Shown: positions 9,299 to 17,009 of the stretch, piece by piece
How the letters are laid out: every line of letters starts with the position of its first letter
Numbering within the stretch: the first letter of the stretch is position 1
NCBI RefSeq assembly: GCF_004379255.2
Contig: NW_024598628.1
Span: forward strand, 1 to 64,000
Direction of reading: 5' to 3'
Length of the DNA stretch: 64,000 nucleotides
Origin: Salvia splendens
Lineage: Eukaryota > Streptophyta > Magnoliopsida > Lamiales > Lamiaceae
The notes under the pieces: generated by a model
The model's database searches: none
Told to the model about the DNA's origin: nothing
What the model saw: only the letters and a program-made list of their open reading frames with translations
Translations under genes and position numbers: made by a program

Positions 9299-11209
9299 GT
9301 CCCTATCTATAAGGGGGGGCTGAAGGCCGGCTACCTTTTAGATATCCGACAGAAGATGGTGGACCGGATTCACAGCTGGTCTCACAGACATCTTTCTCTT
9401 GGAGGGCGCCTCGCTCTGATCAAGAGCACCCTTGTAACCATCCCTCTTCACATCTTCCAGGTCCTGAAGCCGTATCAGTATTGGATGAGGGAGTTGGAGC
9501 AGATCTTGGCCCGGTTCTTTTGGGGCACGGTTGGGGAGCAGAGGAAGATTCACTGGGTTAGCTGGAAGAAGAAGATTTGTCTGCCGTTGGATGAGGGAGG
9601 CCTCGGCATCCGTCGTTTCCACGAGGTCGTCAAAGCTTTCAGCATCAAGCTCTGGTGGAGATTTCTCGCGCAGGATTCACTTTGGGCGCAGTTCACCATG
9701 CGCAAGTATTGTTTCCATGCTGGTCGTGCTTTCATTTCTCCTTACTCTGTGCATGATAGTCCTATTTGGCATCGTCTCACGGACATTAGGGGTCAGGTTC
9801 ATGGTCTCATTAGGTGGTCCCTAGGCGAAGGGCGGATTAGTTTCTGGGATGACGTGTGGGTCGGGGATCTCCCCCTTAGGACCTATTGTCCGCCCGGGAC
9901 TGATCTTCCTGCCGCTGAGGTCTCTAGATTTTGGCATGATCATACTTGGCATGTTGAAAAACTGCATGATTATCTGGCTTTGTATGGTGTGCCTCTGCAT
10001 GTGTTGGATCTTATCAGGGCTGTTCCGATTGAGGTGGGCAGGCGGGATGTGATGCGATGGAGCCTCACTGGCGATGGCGAGTTCTCGACGGCCTCAGCTT
10101 GGGAGCTCATCCGGACACGGTCCCCTAGACATTTCGGACTTCGCATGGTTTGGAATGCTGGGCTGACCCCTACCATCTCTGTCTTCATCTGGCGCCTCCT
10201 CCTCCAGAGGCTCCCTGTTGAGTGTTATGTTCAGGCCCGTGGTATCTCTCTTGCATCCAAGTGTCTCTGTTGTGTCTCTTCTTTTTCAGTCGAGTCGTTT
10301 CAGCATTTGTTTGTGTCGAGTCCTCTGGCGAGATCGGTTTGGGATTACTTTGATGGCTGGTTCCCTTACATCAGCACACACATTCACACGTGCACTGACA
10401 TTGCACTTAGATTAGGTTTTTGGTGGAGGTCCTCTCACAGGGCCACCGCCTTGCACATTAGTTTCATCATTCCCTGTTTGGTATACTGGTTTATCTGGAC
10501 GGAGAGGAATAGCTGCAAGCATCGCGGCATTTCTTTTCGTTCTTCACATGTTATTTGGCAGGTTGTTCGGCACCTGCGGATCTTGGTGGCGGCGGGTGTG
10601 CTAGTCCCCCTTCATTGGCGCGGTTGCACCCCGGCCGTTGACTTCATGCCTTTGGCTCCTCCTCGCCGGCGAGTTCTGAGGTCCCTGCAAGTGCTTTGGC
10701 ATCCACCCGACGATCCTTGGGTGAAGCTGAACACCGACGGGGCCTTTACTAGCTCGACGGGACAGGCAGGCGGTGGGGGAGTGGTTCGGGGCTCAGACGG
10801 TTCTCTCCTGGGGGCCTTTTGTACGCCTCTCGCAGCTGGGTCGGCCTTCGAGGCGGAGCTATTAGCTCTTCTTCACGGGCTGACACTGGCTATGCAGTTC
10901 TCCTCGCATGTCTGGGTCGAGATGGATGCGGCAGCAGTGGTCGCGGTGTTCACTTCAGGACGCAGAGGAGCAGCGGATGTGAGACATCACATGGCTCGCA
11001 TTCGTACTTTGCTCGCACAGATACAGTTCATGTTCTCTCACATCTTTCGAGAGGGCAACCGACCAGCAGACTTTTTGGCAGGTAGGGGGGTCCAGACCCC
11101 TGCCATCACCTTCTTCGATGCGGATTCAGCGCCTCGGTATTTGAAGTCGCTCGTCAGGATGGACCAGTTGGGCTATCCGAACTTCAGATTCAGATATCGA
11201 GATGGATGA
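9299..11209 (+). CDS. LINE-5 ORF2, C-terminal 636 codons (5'-truncated)
   Basis: Open from the truncation point (VPIYKGG, after the RT catalytic site) to the native stop. Contains the connection region, zf-RVT-like segment and complete RNase H motifs. No endonuclease, no YADD and no native start, so it is not a working gene despite the open frame. Overlaps ORF3 by eight bases as in the other copies. Confidence 0.83.
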   Translation, partial: VPIYKGGLKAGYLLDIRQKMVDRIHSWSHRHLSLGGRLALIKSTLVTIPLHIFQVLKPYQYWMRELEQILARFFWGTVGEQRKIHWVSWKKKICLPLDEGGLGIRRFHEVVKAFSIKLWWRFLAQDSLWAQFTMRKYCFHAGRAFISPYSVHDSPIWHRLTDIRGQVHGLIRWSLGEGRISFWDDVWVGDLPLRTYCPPGTDLPAAEVSRFWHDHTWHVEKLHDYLALYGVPLHVLDLIRAVPIEVGRRDVMRWSLTGDGEFSTASAWELIRTRSPRHFGLRMVWNAGLTPTISVFIWRLLLQRLPVECYVQARGISLASKCLCCVSSFSVESFQHLFVSSPLARSVWDYFDGWFPYISTHIHTCTDIALRLGFWWRSSHRATALHISFIIPCLVYWFIWTERNSCKHRGISFRSSHVIWQVVRHLRILVAAGVLVPLHWRGCTPAVDFMPLAPPRRRVLRSLQVLWHPPDDPWVKLNTDGAFTSSTGQAGGGGVVRGSDGSLLGAFCTPLAAGSAFEAELLALLHGLTLAMQFSSHVWVEMDAAAVVAVFTSGRRGAADVRHHMARIRTLLAQIQFMFSHIFREGNRPADFLAGRGVQTPAITFFDADSAPRYLKSLVRMDQLGYPNFRFRYRDG

Positions 11210-11501
11210 CTACTTCACTTGGTTCGTGGTTTTGATTTATGGTTTTTTGATTTCCTTTGGATTTGGCCCGCTTTTGGCCATCATCCTTGTCCTTTTTATG
11301 ATGTATAGCTTTGTTATGTTTATTCTCTCTTTAGTTAGATGGTTAGTACCCGGTCTGTGGGGATACCATAGTAGCTTTGTTAGCTCTTGTGTTTTGTATC
11401 TCTCGTGCGGACCGAGTCACTTTTGGGCTCGTCTGATGTATGTTCTTTTGGTGATTTTTGATATTTACAGGTTGGGGGTCCGCCTTAACCCCCCGCCGTG
11501 A
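11202..11501 (+). CDS. LINE-5 ORF3, small hydrophobic ORF (99 codons)
   Basis: Intact; differs from the LINE-4 copy by one visible residue (GFL for GFF). Coding status uncertain. Confidence 0.4.
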   Translation: MDDYFTWFVVLIYGFLISFGFGPLLAIILVLFMMYSFVMFILSLVRWLVPGLWGYHSSFVSSCVLYLSCGPSHFWARLMYVLLVIFDIYRLGVRLNPPP

Positions 11502-11536
11502 TGGTGTTTGAGGAAAAAAAAAAAAAAAAAAAAAAA

Positions 11537-11560
11537 CCCTAAACCCTAAACCCCTAAACC
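11537..11560 (-). repeat. Telomere-like repeats (CCCTAAA on plus)
   Basis: Three heptamers between LINE-5 poly(A) and a plus-strand SINE-A; the SINE starts right after AAACC. Confidence 0.94.
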
Positions 11561-11729
11561 ATCCAAGCCCCTTGGCCTAGCGGTAAAGGGTGCTGGATAC
11601 CGCCTCCATCCTGGAGGTCTCGAGTTCGAACCTTGGGTGGCGTAATTTGTCTTTCCTCCTTGTTATAGGAGTTGATTTGTAATTTCCTCCTTCATATATA
11701 TGATATAAATATATGAAGTTAATTTTAAT
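11561..11729 (+). mobile_element. SINE-A copy, plus strand
   Basis: Starts ATCCAAGCCCC, box A TGGCCTAGCGGTAAAGG, box B GAGTTCGAACC, then the family tail and a poly(A) to 11742. Flanked on both sides by CCCTAAA repeats. Confidence 0.92.
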
Positions 11730-11742
11730 AAAAAAAAAAAAA

Positions 11743-11774
11743 CCCTGAACCCTAAACCCTAAACCCTGAACCCT
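11743..11774 (-). repeat. Telomere-like repeats with CCCTGAA variants
   Basis: About four and a half heptamers, two of them CCCTGAA, between two plus-strand SINE-A copies. Confidence 0.93.
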
Positions 11775-11787
11775 ATCCAAGCCCCTT

Positions 11788-11939
11788 ATTCAAGCCCCTT
11801 GGCCTAGCGGTAAAGGGTGCTGGATACCGCGTCCATCCCGGAGGTCTCGAGTTCGAACCCTGGGTGACGTAATTTGTCTTTCCTCCTTGTTATAGGAGTT
11901 GATTTGTAATTTCCTCCTTCATATATATGAAATTAATTT
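11788..11939 (+). mobile_element. SINE-A copy with a 17-bp target-site duplication
   Basis: This copy begins ATTCAAGCCCC and ends in poly(A) 11940-11951. It is flanked by CCCTATCCAAGCCCCTT at 11771-11787 and 11952-11968, a perfect 17-bp direct repeat. The duplicated sequence is the telomere-SINE junction of the downstream SINE-A, so this SINE landed on the first bases of an existing SINE. Its tail lacks about 17 bp present in most copies. Confidence 0.92.
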
Positions 11940-11955
11940 AAAAAAAAAAAACCCT

Positions 11956-12117
11956 ATCCAAGCCCCTTGGCCTAGCGGTAAAGGGTGTTGGATACCGCGT
12001 CCATCCTCCAGGTCTCGAGTTCGAACCTTGGGTGGCGTAATTTGTCTTTCCTCCTTGTTATAGGAGTTGATTTGTACTTTCCTCCTTCATATATATGATA
12101 TAAATATATGAAGTTAA

Positions 12118-12129
<12 letters not shown>
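11956..12129 (+). mobile_element. SINE-A copy, plus strand
   Basis: The copy hit by the previous insertion. Full-length, with a T-rich stretch before the poly(A) (12130-12148). Confidence 0.9.
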
Positions 12130-12148
<19 letters not shown>

Positions 12149-12180
12149 CCCTTAACCCTGAACCCTAAACCCTGAACCCT
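12149..12180 (-). repeat. Telomere-like repeats (CCCTAAA on plus, variants)
   Basis: About four heptamers including CCCTTAA and CCCTGAA. The stretch is matched at 41412-41442 in the second inverted block. Confidence 0.92.
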
Positions 12181-12278
12181 TGTAATTTCCTCCTTCATAT
12201 ATATGATATAAATATATGAAGTTAATTTTTAAAAAAAAAGAAATATTATATTTAAAAAAAAAAAAATTAAAAAAAAAA
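12181..12278 (+). mobile_element. SINE-A 3'-end fragment with complex A-rich tail
   Basis: Only the last 50 or so bases of the SINE-A tail remain, followed by an A-rich tail broken by GAAATATTATATTT. The same fragment with the same odd tail occurs at 41443-41528, so the two derive from one event copied at DNA level. Confidence 0.85.
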
Positions 12279-12294
12279 CCCTAAACCCGATATG

Positions 12295-12459
12295 ATCCAA
12301 GCCCCTTGGCCTAGCGGTAAAGGGTGCTGGATACCGCGTCCATCCTGGAGGTCTCGAGTTCGAACCCTGGGTGGCGTAATTTGTCTTTCCTCCTTGTTAT
12401 AGGAGTTGATTTGTAATTTCCTCCTTCATATATATGATATAAATATATGAAGTTAATTT
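12295..12459 (+). mobile_element. SINE-A copy with a 16-bp target-site duplication
   Basis: Best reference copy: box A 12307-12323, box B 12356-12366, poly(A) 12460-12479. Flanked by CCCTAAACCCGATATG at 12279-12294 and 12480-12495. The duplicated sequence spans the telomere-LINE junction of LINE-6, so the SINE inserted exactly at the truncated 5' edge of an existing LINE. Confidence 0.94.
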
Positions 12460-12485
12460 AAAAAAAAAAAAAAAAAAAACCCTAA

Positions 12486-14057
12486 ACCCGATATGGAGTA
12501 TAGATGTGCTAGGCGCGCGCCGGCCATATCCCATTTGTCTTATGCCGATGACGTTATCATTTTTGGTAGGGCGCACAGACAGTCCGTGGAGAGGCTGGTT
12601 CATTGTCTCGAGCACTATTCTGCCGTGTCGGGTCAGATGGTGAACAGGGGAAAGAGTCATTTCTACCTCTTTGAGAAGTTCGACGCTTGGGCCGCTGAGG
12701 TGGCAGAGGCGAGTGGATTCCAGCAGGGATTCCTCCCTTTCACTTACCTTGGTGTCCCTATCTATAAGGGGGGGCTGAAGGCCGGCTACCTTTTAGATAT
12801 CCGACAGAAGATGGTGGACCGGATTCACAGCTGGTCTCACAGACATCTTTCTCTTGGAGGGCGCCTCGCTCTGATCAAGAGCACCCTTGTCACCATCCCT
12901 CTTCACATCTTCCAGGTCCTGAAGCCGTATCAGTACTGGATGAGAGAGTTGGAGCAGATCTTGGCCCGGTTCTTTTGGGGCACAGTTGGGGAGCAGAGGA
13001 AGATCCACTGGGTTAGCTGGAAGAAGAAGATTTGCCTGCCGTTGGATGAGGGAGGCCTCGGCATCCGTCGTTTCCGCGAGGTCGTCAAAGCTTTCAGCAT
13101 CAAGCTCTGGTGGAGATTTCTCGCGCAGGATTCACTTTGGGCGCAGTTCACCATGCGCAAGTATTGCTTCCATGCAGGTCGTGCTTTCATTTCTCCTTAC
13201 TCTGTGCATGATAGTCCTATCTGGCATCGTCTCACGGACATTAGGGGTCAGGTTCTTGGTCTCATTAGGTGGTCCCTAGGCGAAGGGCGGATTAGTTTCT
13301 GGGATGACGTGTGGGTCGGGGATCTCCCCCTTAGGACCTATTGTCCGCCCGGGACTGATCTTCCTGCTGCTGAGGTTTCTAGGTTCTGGCATGATCATAC
13401 TTGGCATGTTGAAAAACTGCATGATTATCTGGCTTTGTATGGTGTGCCTTTGCATGTGTTGGATCTTATCAGGGCTGTCCCGATTGAGGTGGGCAGGCGG
13501 GATGTGATGCGATGGAGCCTCACTGGCGATGGCGAGTTCTCGACGGCCTCAGCCTGGGAGCTCATTCGGACACGGTCCCCTAGACATTTCGGACTTCGCA
13601 TGGTTTGGAATGATGGGCTGACCCCTACCATCTCTGTCTTCATCTGGCGCCTCCTCCTCCACAGGCTCCCTGTTGAGTGTTATGTTCAGGCCCGTGGTAT
13701 CTCTCTTGCATCCAAGTGTCTCTGTTGTGTCTCTTCTATTTCAGTCGAGTCGTTTCAGCATTTGTTTGTGTCGAGTCCTCTGGCGAGATCGGTTTGGGAT
13801 TACTTTGATGGCTGGTTCCCTTACATCAGCACACACATTCACACGTGCACTGACATAGCACTTAGATTAGGTTTTTGGTGGAGGTCCTCTCACAGGGCCA
13901 CCGCCTTGCACATTAGTTTCATCATTCCCTGTTTGGTATACTGGTTTATCTGGACGGAGAGGAATAGCTGCAAGCATCGCGGCATTTCTTTTCGTTCTTC
14001 ACATGTTATTTGGCAGGTTGTTCGGCACCTGCAGATCTTGGTGGCGGTGGGTGTGCT

Positions 14058-14059
<2 letters not shown>
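12486..14059 (+). mobile_element. LINE-6: LINE fragment truncated at both ends
   Basis: Plus-strand ORF2 segment from just before YADD to a point between the zinc-finger region and RNase H (ending GTGTGCTAG). Unlike 5'-truncated insertions it also lacks its 3' end, which indicates a DNA break. The same break point occurs in LINE-14, where it is followed directly by TTTAGGG; here the SINE-B poly(T) follows. Confidence 0.9.
12486..14059 (+). pseudogene. LINE-6 ORF2 internal fragment
   Basis: Open frame for the RT catalytic region (ISHLSYADDVIIF), connection region and zf-RVT-like segment. The frame stays open through the poly(T) and two SINE-B fragments to 14409, giving a chance fusion with no biological meaning. 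No endonuclease, RNase H or native start. Confidence 0.85.
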
Positions 14060-14096
<37 letters not shown>

Positions 14097-14098
<2 letters not shown>

Positions 14099-14223
14099 GA
14101 GGATCGACGATGGTTCCCCATCTACCCTCCGATGTGACTCGGACCCCCGACCTAACAGTTGGAGGTGAAGCGTCTTACCCCGTAGGTGCGCTTCGTTGTC
14201 ATTCTGGGCCCACAGGCCCAAGG

Positions 14224-14228
<5 letters not shown>
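14097..14228 (-). mobile_element. SINE-B 3' fragment
   Basis: Poly(T) 14060-14096 then the last 130 or so bases of SINE-B, ending at GGAGAAAT. The tRNA-like head with boxes A and B is missing. Confidence 0.85.
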
Positions 14229-14264
<36 letters not shown>

Positions 14265-14273
14265 CAATTTTTT

Positions 14274-14407
14274 AGGAGGATCGACGATGGTTCCCCATCT
14301 ACCCTCCGATGTGACTCGGACCCCCGACCTAACAGTTGGAGGTGAAGCGTCTTACCCCGTAGGTGCGCTTCGTTGTCATTCTGGGCCCACAGGCCCAAGG
14401 AGAAATT
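14274..14407 (-). mobile_element. SINE-B 3' fragment, second copy with the same truncation
   Basis: A second fragment truncated at the same base (GGAGAAATT) as the one before it, separated by a 36-base T-run and CAATTTTTT. Identical end points favour a tandem duplication over two independent insertions. Confidence 0.85.
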
Positions 14408-14436
14408 AAGGGTTCAGGGTTTAGGGTTTAGGGTTT

Positions 14437-14440
<4 letters not shown>
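14408..14440 (+). repeat. Telomere-like repeats
   Basis: Four to five heptamers with TTCAGGG and TTTAGAG variants, now with the G-rich strand on plus again. Confidence 0.93.
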
Positions 14441-14469
<29 letters not shown>

Positions 14470-14476
<7 letters not shown>

Positions 14477-14694
14477 CTTCATATATTTATATCATATATA
14501 TGAAGGAGGAAATTACAAATCAACTCCTATAACAAGGAGGAAAGACAAATTACGCCACCCAGGGTTCGAAAATTACAAATCAACTCCTATAACAAGGAGG
14601 AAAGACAAATTACGCCACCCAGGGTTCGAACTCGAGACCTCCAGGATGGACGCGGTATCCAGCACCCTTTACCGCTAGGCCAAGGGGCTTGGAT
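14470..14694 (-). mobile_element. SINE-A copy with a 60-bp internal tandem duplication
   Basis: Poly(T) 14441-14469. The block 14510-14569 is repeated exactly at 14570-14629 and contains box B (GGTTCGA), so this SINE carries two B boxes. The same duplication is present at 43345-43569. Confidence 0.92.
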
Positions 14695-14724
14695 GGTTCA
14701 GGGTTTTTTTTTTTTTTTTTTTTT

Positions 14725-14890
14725 AAAATTAACTTCATATATTTATATCATATATATGAAGGAGGAAATTACAAATCAACTCCTATAACAAGGAGGAAAG
14801 ACAAATTACGCCACCCAGGGTTCGAACTCGAGACCTCCAGGATGGACGCGGTATCCAGCACCCTTTACCGCTAGGCCAAGGGGCTTGGAT
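14725..14890 (-). mobile_element. SINE-A copy inserted at the 5' end of the previous SINE-A
   Basis: Poly(T) 14704-14724. The 5' end reads CTTGGAT followed by a second CTTGGAT and GGTTTAGGG. The left flank is CTTGGATGGTTCAGGGTTT and the right flank CTTGGATGGTTTAGGGTTT, a 19-bp target-site duplication with one difference. Confidence 0.9.
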
Positions 14891-14897
14891 CTTGGAT

Positions 14898-14913
14898 GGT
14901 TTAGGGTTTAGGG
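14898..14913 (+). repeat. Telomere-like repeats
   Basis: GGTTTAGGGTTTAGGG before the poly(T) tail of a SINE-B. Confidence 0.92.
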
Positions 14914-14931
14914 TTTTTTTTTTTTTAATTT

Positions 14932-15167
14932 AGGAGGATCGACGATGGTTCCCCATCTACCCTCCGATGTGACTCGGACCCCCGACCTAACAGTTGGAGG
15001 TGAAGCGTCTTACCCCGTAGGTGCGCTTCGTTGTCATTCTGGGCCCACAGGCCCAAGGAGAAATTAATCCCCAAATCTGCACTTCCTAGGATTCGAACCT
15101 GCGACCTCCTAGGAAGTGAAAGCTCCCTGATATCAACTCCCAAGCCACTAGAGCAGCTTGGTTGGAT
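14932..15167 (-). mobile_element. SINE-B, full-length
   Basis: About 236 bp, poly(T) 14914-14926. The sense strand starts ATCCAACCAAGC, has a box A-like GCTCTAGTGGCTTGG (complement near 15140-15155) and a consensus box B GGTTCGAATCC (complement 15089-15099), so it is tRNA-derived and probably pol III-transcribed. The 3' body includes the GGGCCTGTGGGCCC inverted repeat and ends GATCCTCCTAAATT. Confidence 0.9.
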
Positions 15168-15198
<31 letters not shown>

Positions 15199-15200
<2 letters not shown>

Positions 15201-15434
15201 GAGGATCGACGATGGTTCCCCATCTACCCTCCGATGTGACTCGGACCCCCGACCTAACAGTTGGAGGTGAAGCGTCTTACCCCGTAGGTGCGCTTCGTTG
15301 TCATTCTGGGCCCACAGGCCCAAGGAGAAATTAATCCCCAAATCTGCACTTCCTAGGATTCGAACCTGCGACCTCCTAGGAAGTGAAAGCTCCTTGATAT
15401 CAACTCCCAAGCCACTAGAGCAGCTTGGTTGGAT
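15199..15434 (-). mobile_element. SINE-B, full-length, inserted at the 5' end of the previous SINE-B
   Basis: Poly(T) runs to 15198 with only GG(T) left of the telomere motif before it. The sequence to its left (15154-15169, CAGCTTGGTTGGATGG) is repeated to its right, where a later SINE-A splits it (15435-15445 then 15666-15670). This marks a target-site duplication of at least 16 bp. Confidence 0.9.
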
Positions 15435-15444
15435 CAGCTTGGTT

Positions 15445-15480
<36 letters not shown>

Positions 15481-15487
<7 letters not shown>

Positions 15488-15645
15488 CTTCATATATTTA
15501 TATCATATATATGAAGGAGGAAATTACAAATCAACTCCTATAACAAGGAGGAAAGACAAATTACGCCGCCCAGGGTTCGAACTCGAGACCTCCAGGATGG
15601 ACGCGGTATCCAGCACCCTTTACCGCTAGGCCAAGGGGCTTGGAT
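15481..15645 (-). mobile_element. SINE-A with a perfect 18-bp target-site duplication
   Basis: Poly(T) 15446-15480. GTTGGATCAGCTTGGTTG occurs at 15428-15445 and 15648-15665 around the insertion. The duplicated bases belong to the end of a SINE-B and to an older target-site duplication, so this is the youngest of the four nested SINEs here. Confidence 0.94.
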
Positions 15646-15668
15646 AAGTTGGATCAGCTTGGTTGGAT

Positions 15669-15700
15669 GGTTTAGGGTTTAGGGTTTAGGGTTTAGGGTA
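15669..15700 (+). repeat. Telomere-like repeats
   Basis: Four exact TTTAGGG units plus a partial one, before element X. Confidence 0.95.
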
Positions 15701-15710
15701 TTTTTTTTTT

Positions 15711-15977
15711 CCTTAATAACTACATTGTATTTTCTCTTCGTTAATAAACTCTAATTGTATTTTCTCTTCGTTAATCAACTCTAACGCATCCAACTCTTTA
15801 TAGTGACGGATCCAGGATCCAGAATCGGAGGGGGCGGAATATATAGTATTAGCTTGATTTAGTGCATACATGGCTATTCTTTTCGTTGTTCGGGGCGACG
15901 CCGGAGGCAAACGGAGGGGGCAGACATGGTAATTTTACATCCCGATAAGGGGAAAATAGTCGCACGGACCGCCCCCA
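15711..15977 (-). mobile_element. Element X copy 1: unclassified poly(A)-tailed unit
   Basis: About 267 bp with poly(T) at 15701-15710 and GGTTTAGGG at its 5' edge. I see no tRNA-type A or B boxes and no long ORF starting with ATG; a 65-codon frame ends just before the poly(A). Near the 3' end a roughly 30-bp unit (ATTGTATTTTCTCTTCGTTA...) is present twice in tandem. It could be a retrocopied host or transposon transcript or an unusual SINE. A second copy lies at 43614-43879. Confidence 0.7.
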
Positions 15978-15984
15978 GGTTTAG

Positions 15985-16015
<31 letters not shown>

Positions 16016-16997
16016 CACAAGCAAACATAATCCATCATCAAAAGTCAAGTGCCCATAGACCATTTCAATGTAGTGGACGCAGAACTAAGTTATAACCTAA
16101 TATTACCAACCAAAAAAGCAAACACCAAGTTTTATAGACAAGTGTTATTTCCAAGAAGAACTGTTCAGCTTCTCTCCAATTTTGGGATAACTCAGTTCCT
16201 CCTCTTCTTCTTCTTTTCTTCTTTCTCAGATGCATTCTTCAACATAATGATAAGAACTCGTACAAAGACAACAACAAAATCAGTAAACAAGGTAAGAGAA
16301 TGATTCACATAGTCCAGGTCTCCTAAGTGTGCTTTCTCAATTATATCCTGGGTATCAACTACGATGTAGCCCACAAACACCAAGAGTCCAAAATACAACT
16401 CAAATTTGAATAGAGCCATGGAACCACCGAAAATTGAGGAAGCAAAGTGCAACCAAAGTAGGATGGAGAGCCCGGAAGAAAGCAGACCACCAAGGTACAA
16501 GTACTCTCTACGTCTAGCAACCATTGCAGCTCCAGAAAAACAACCAAAGGCCAGAGAACAACCAACAAAAGCACTAATCAAGATGCTTGTGTCAAATTCA
16601 ATGGCCAGTTCAACCAGAGGACCAATTGAGGCTCCTTCAAGGAGCGCAGCTGCCATGAGAAGGGAGACTTTCTTTTTCTCTTGGTGAAATGGGGTAGCTA
16701 GCAGCCAAAAGATACAGCCCATGCATCCAAGAGAAGTGAGAGTTCCACCCATGTTCCAAAGAATGTGGAGATAAACCCCAACTGCTGATGCCAACAATGC
16801 ACAACATAGAGAGAGATACACCTGTTTAAGATGTGTTTGAACAACGGGAGAAATCTGGCGGAAATTCTTGAGCGAATCATAACTCCATCTGTTACGAGAG
16901 GAGGATTGCGAATCGAAGAAGGAAGAAAATGAATCCATTGATTTAGCTTATCTTTGTCTTGATAGAGTCGTTGTTTTTTGATCTGATGAAATAAATT
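16016..16997 (-). mobile_element. Processed retrocopy of a Bax inhibitor-1 mRNA
   Basis: An intronless cDNA copy with about 59 nt of 5'UTR, the whole coding region, about 176 nt of 3'UTR and a poly(A) tail (poly(T) 15987-16015). It is bounded by GCCCCCAGGTTT at 15971-15982 and 16998-17009, a perfect 12-bp target-site duplication. Seven of those bases are the 5' edge of element X and the rest is telomere repeat. The insertion therefore used the same junction type as the SINEs and LINEs. The paralogous site at 43872-43885 lacks the insertion. Confidence 0.93.
16192..16938 (-). CDS. BI-1: Bax inhibitor-1-like protein (retrogene, intact ORF)
   Basis: 248 codons, the usual length for plant BI-1, an ER membrane protein of the TMBIM family that suppresses programmed cell death and affects ER calcium and stress responses. 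Visible features: a hydrophilic N-terminus with the NRWSYDSLKNF segment, six to seven hydrophobic spans, the conserved stretch VGYIVVDTQDIIEKAHLGD, and a lysine-rich C-terminal tail (EKEEKKKKRRN) typical of the family. The ATG is the first in the cDNA and there are no stops or frameshifts. Plant BI-1 genes normally have introns; none is present, in keeping with the poly(A) tail and target-site duplication. No promoter came with it, so expression is uncertain. An intact frame fits a recent insertion or selection. Confidence 0.93.
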   Translation of the reverse strand: MDSFSSFFDSQSSSRNRWSYDSLKNFRQISPVVQTHLKQVYLSLCCALLASAVGVYLHILWNMGGTLTSLGCMGCIFWLLATPFHQEKKKVSLLMAAALLEGASIGPLVELAIEFDTSILISAFVGCSLAFGCFSGAAMVARRREYLYLGGLLSSGLSILLWLHFASSIFGGSMALFKFELYFGLLVFVGYIVVDTQDIIEKAHLGDLDYVNHSLTLFTDFVVVFVRVLIIMLKNASEKEEKKKKRRN

Positions 16998-17009
16998 GCC
17001 CCCAGGTTT

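Larger units (their letters stand above)
9298..11513 (+). mobile_element. LINE-5: 5'-truncated LINE (subfamily A)
   Basis: Follows LINE-4 head-to-tail with only CCCTAAACC (9289-9297) between the poly(A) of LINE-4 and the truncated 5' edge (TGTCCCTATC). It runs to the standard 3' end; poly(A) 11514-11536. Nearly identical to LINE-4 over their shared length but truncated about 360 bp further in, so it is a separate insertion or a recombined duplicate. Confidence 0.95.
12149..14059 (+). repeat. Duplicated block, copy 1 (partner 41412-43308)
   Basis: Telomere repeats, SINE-A 3' stub with the odd A-tail, SINE-A with 16-bp duplication and LINE-6 occur in the same order, with the same junctions and the same internal break, at 41412-43308. 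The similarity continues beyond the break into the SINE-A with the 60-bp repeat and element X. Confidence 0.92.

Noticed and set aside
11561..12460. True tRNA genes
   Set aside because: Boxes A and B look tRNA-like, but the 5' and 3' acceptor halves do not pair as a functional tRNA and each unit continues into a SINE body with poly(A).
12493..14409. A 638-codon frame joining LINE ORF2 to phenylalanine runs and SINE-B translation
   Set aside because: The frame crosses a break, two poly(T) tails and two SINE fragments; it is an accidental read-through.
14925..15410. A 161-codon frame with repeated GVDI(K/R)ELSLPRRSQVRILGSADLG segments
   Set aside because: It is a translation of two neighbouring SINE-B copies and their A-runs. 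SINE-B is tRNA-derived and non-coding.
15713..15910. The 65-codon frame in element X as a gene
   Set aside because: It depends on a non-ATG start, has only two near-identical copies for comparison and contains a translated tandem repeat.
16192..16938. BI-1 as a normal host gene
   Set aside because: There are no introns, a poly(A) run is directly behind the 3'UTR, a 12-bp duplication flanks it, and telomere tracts lie on both sides.
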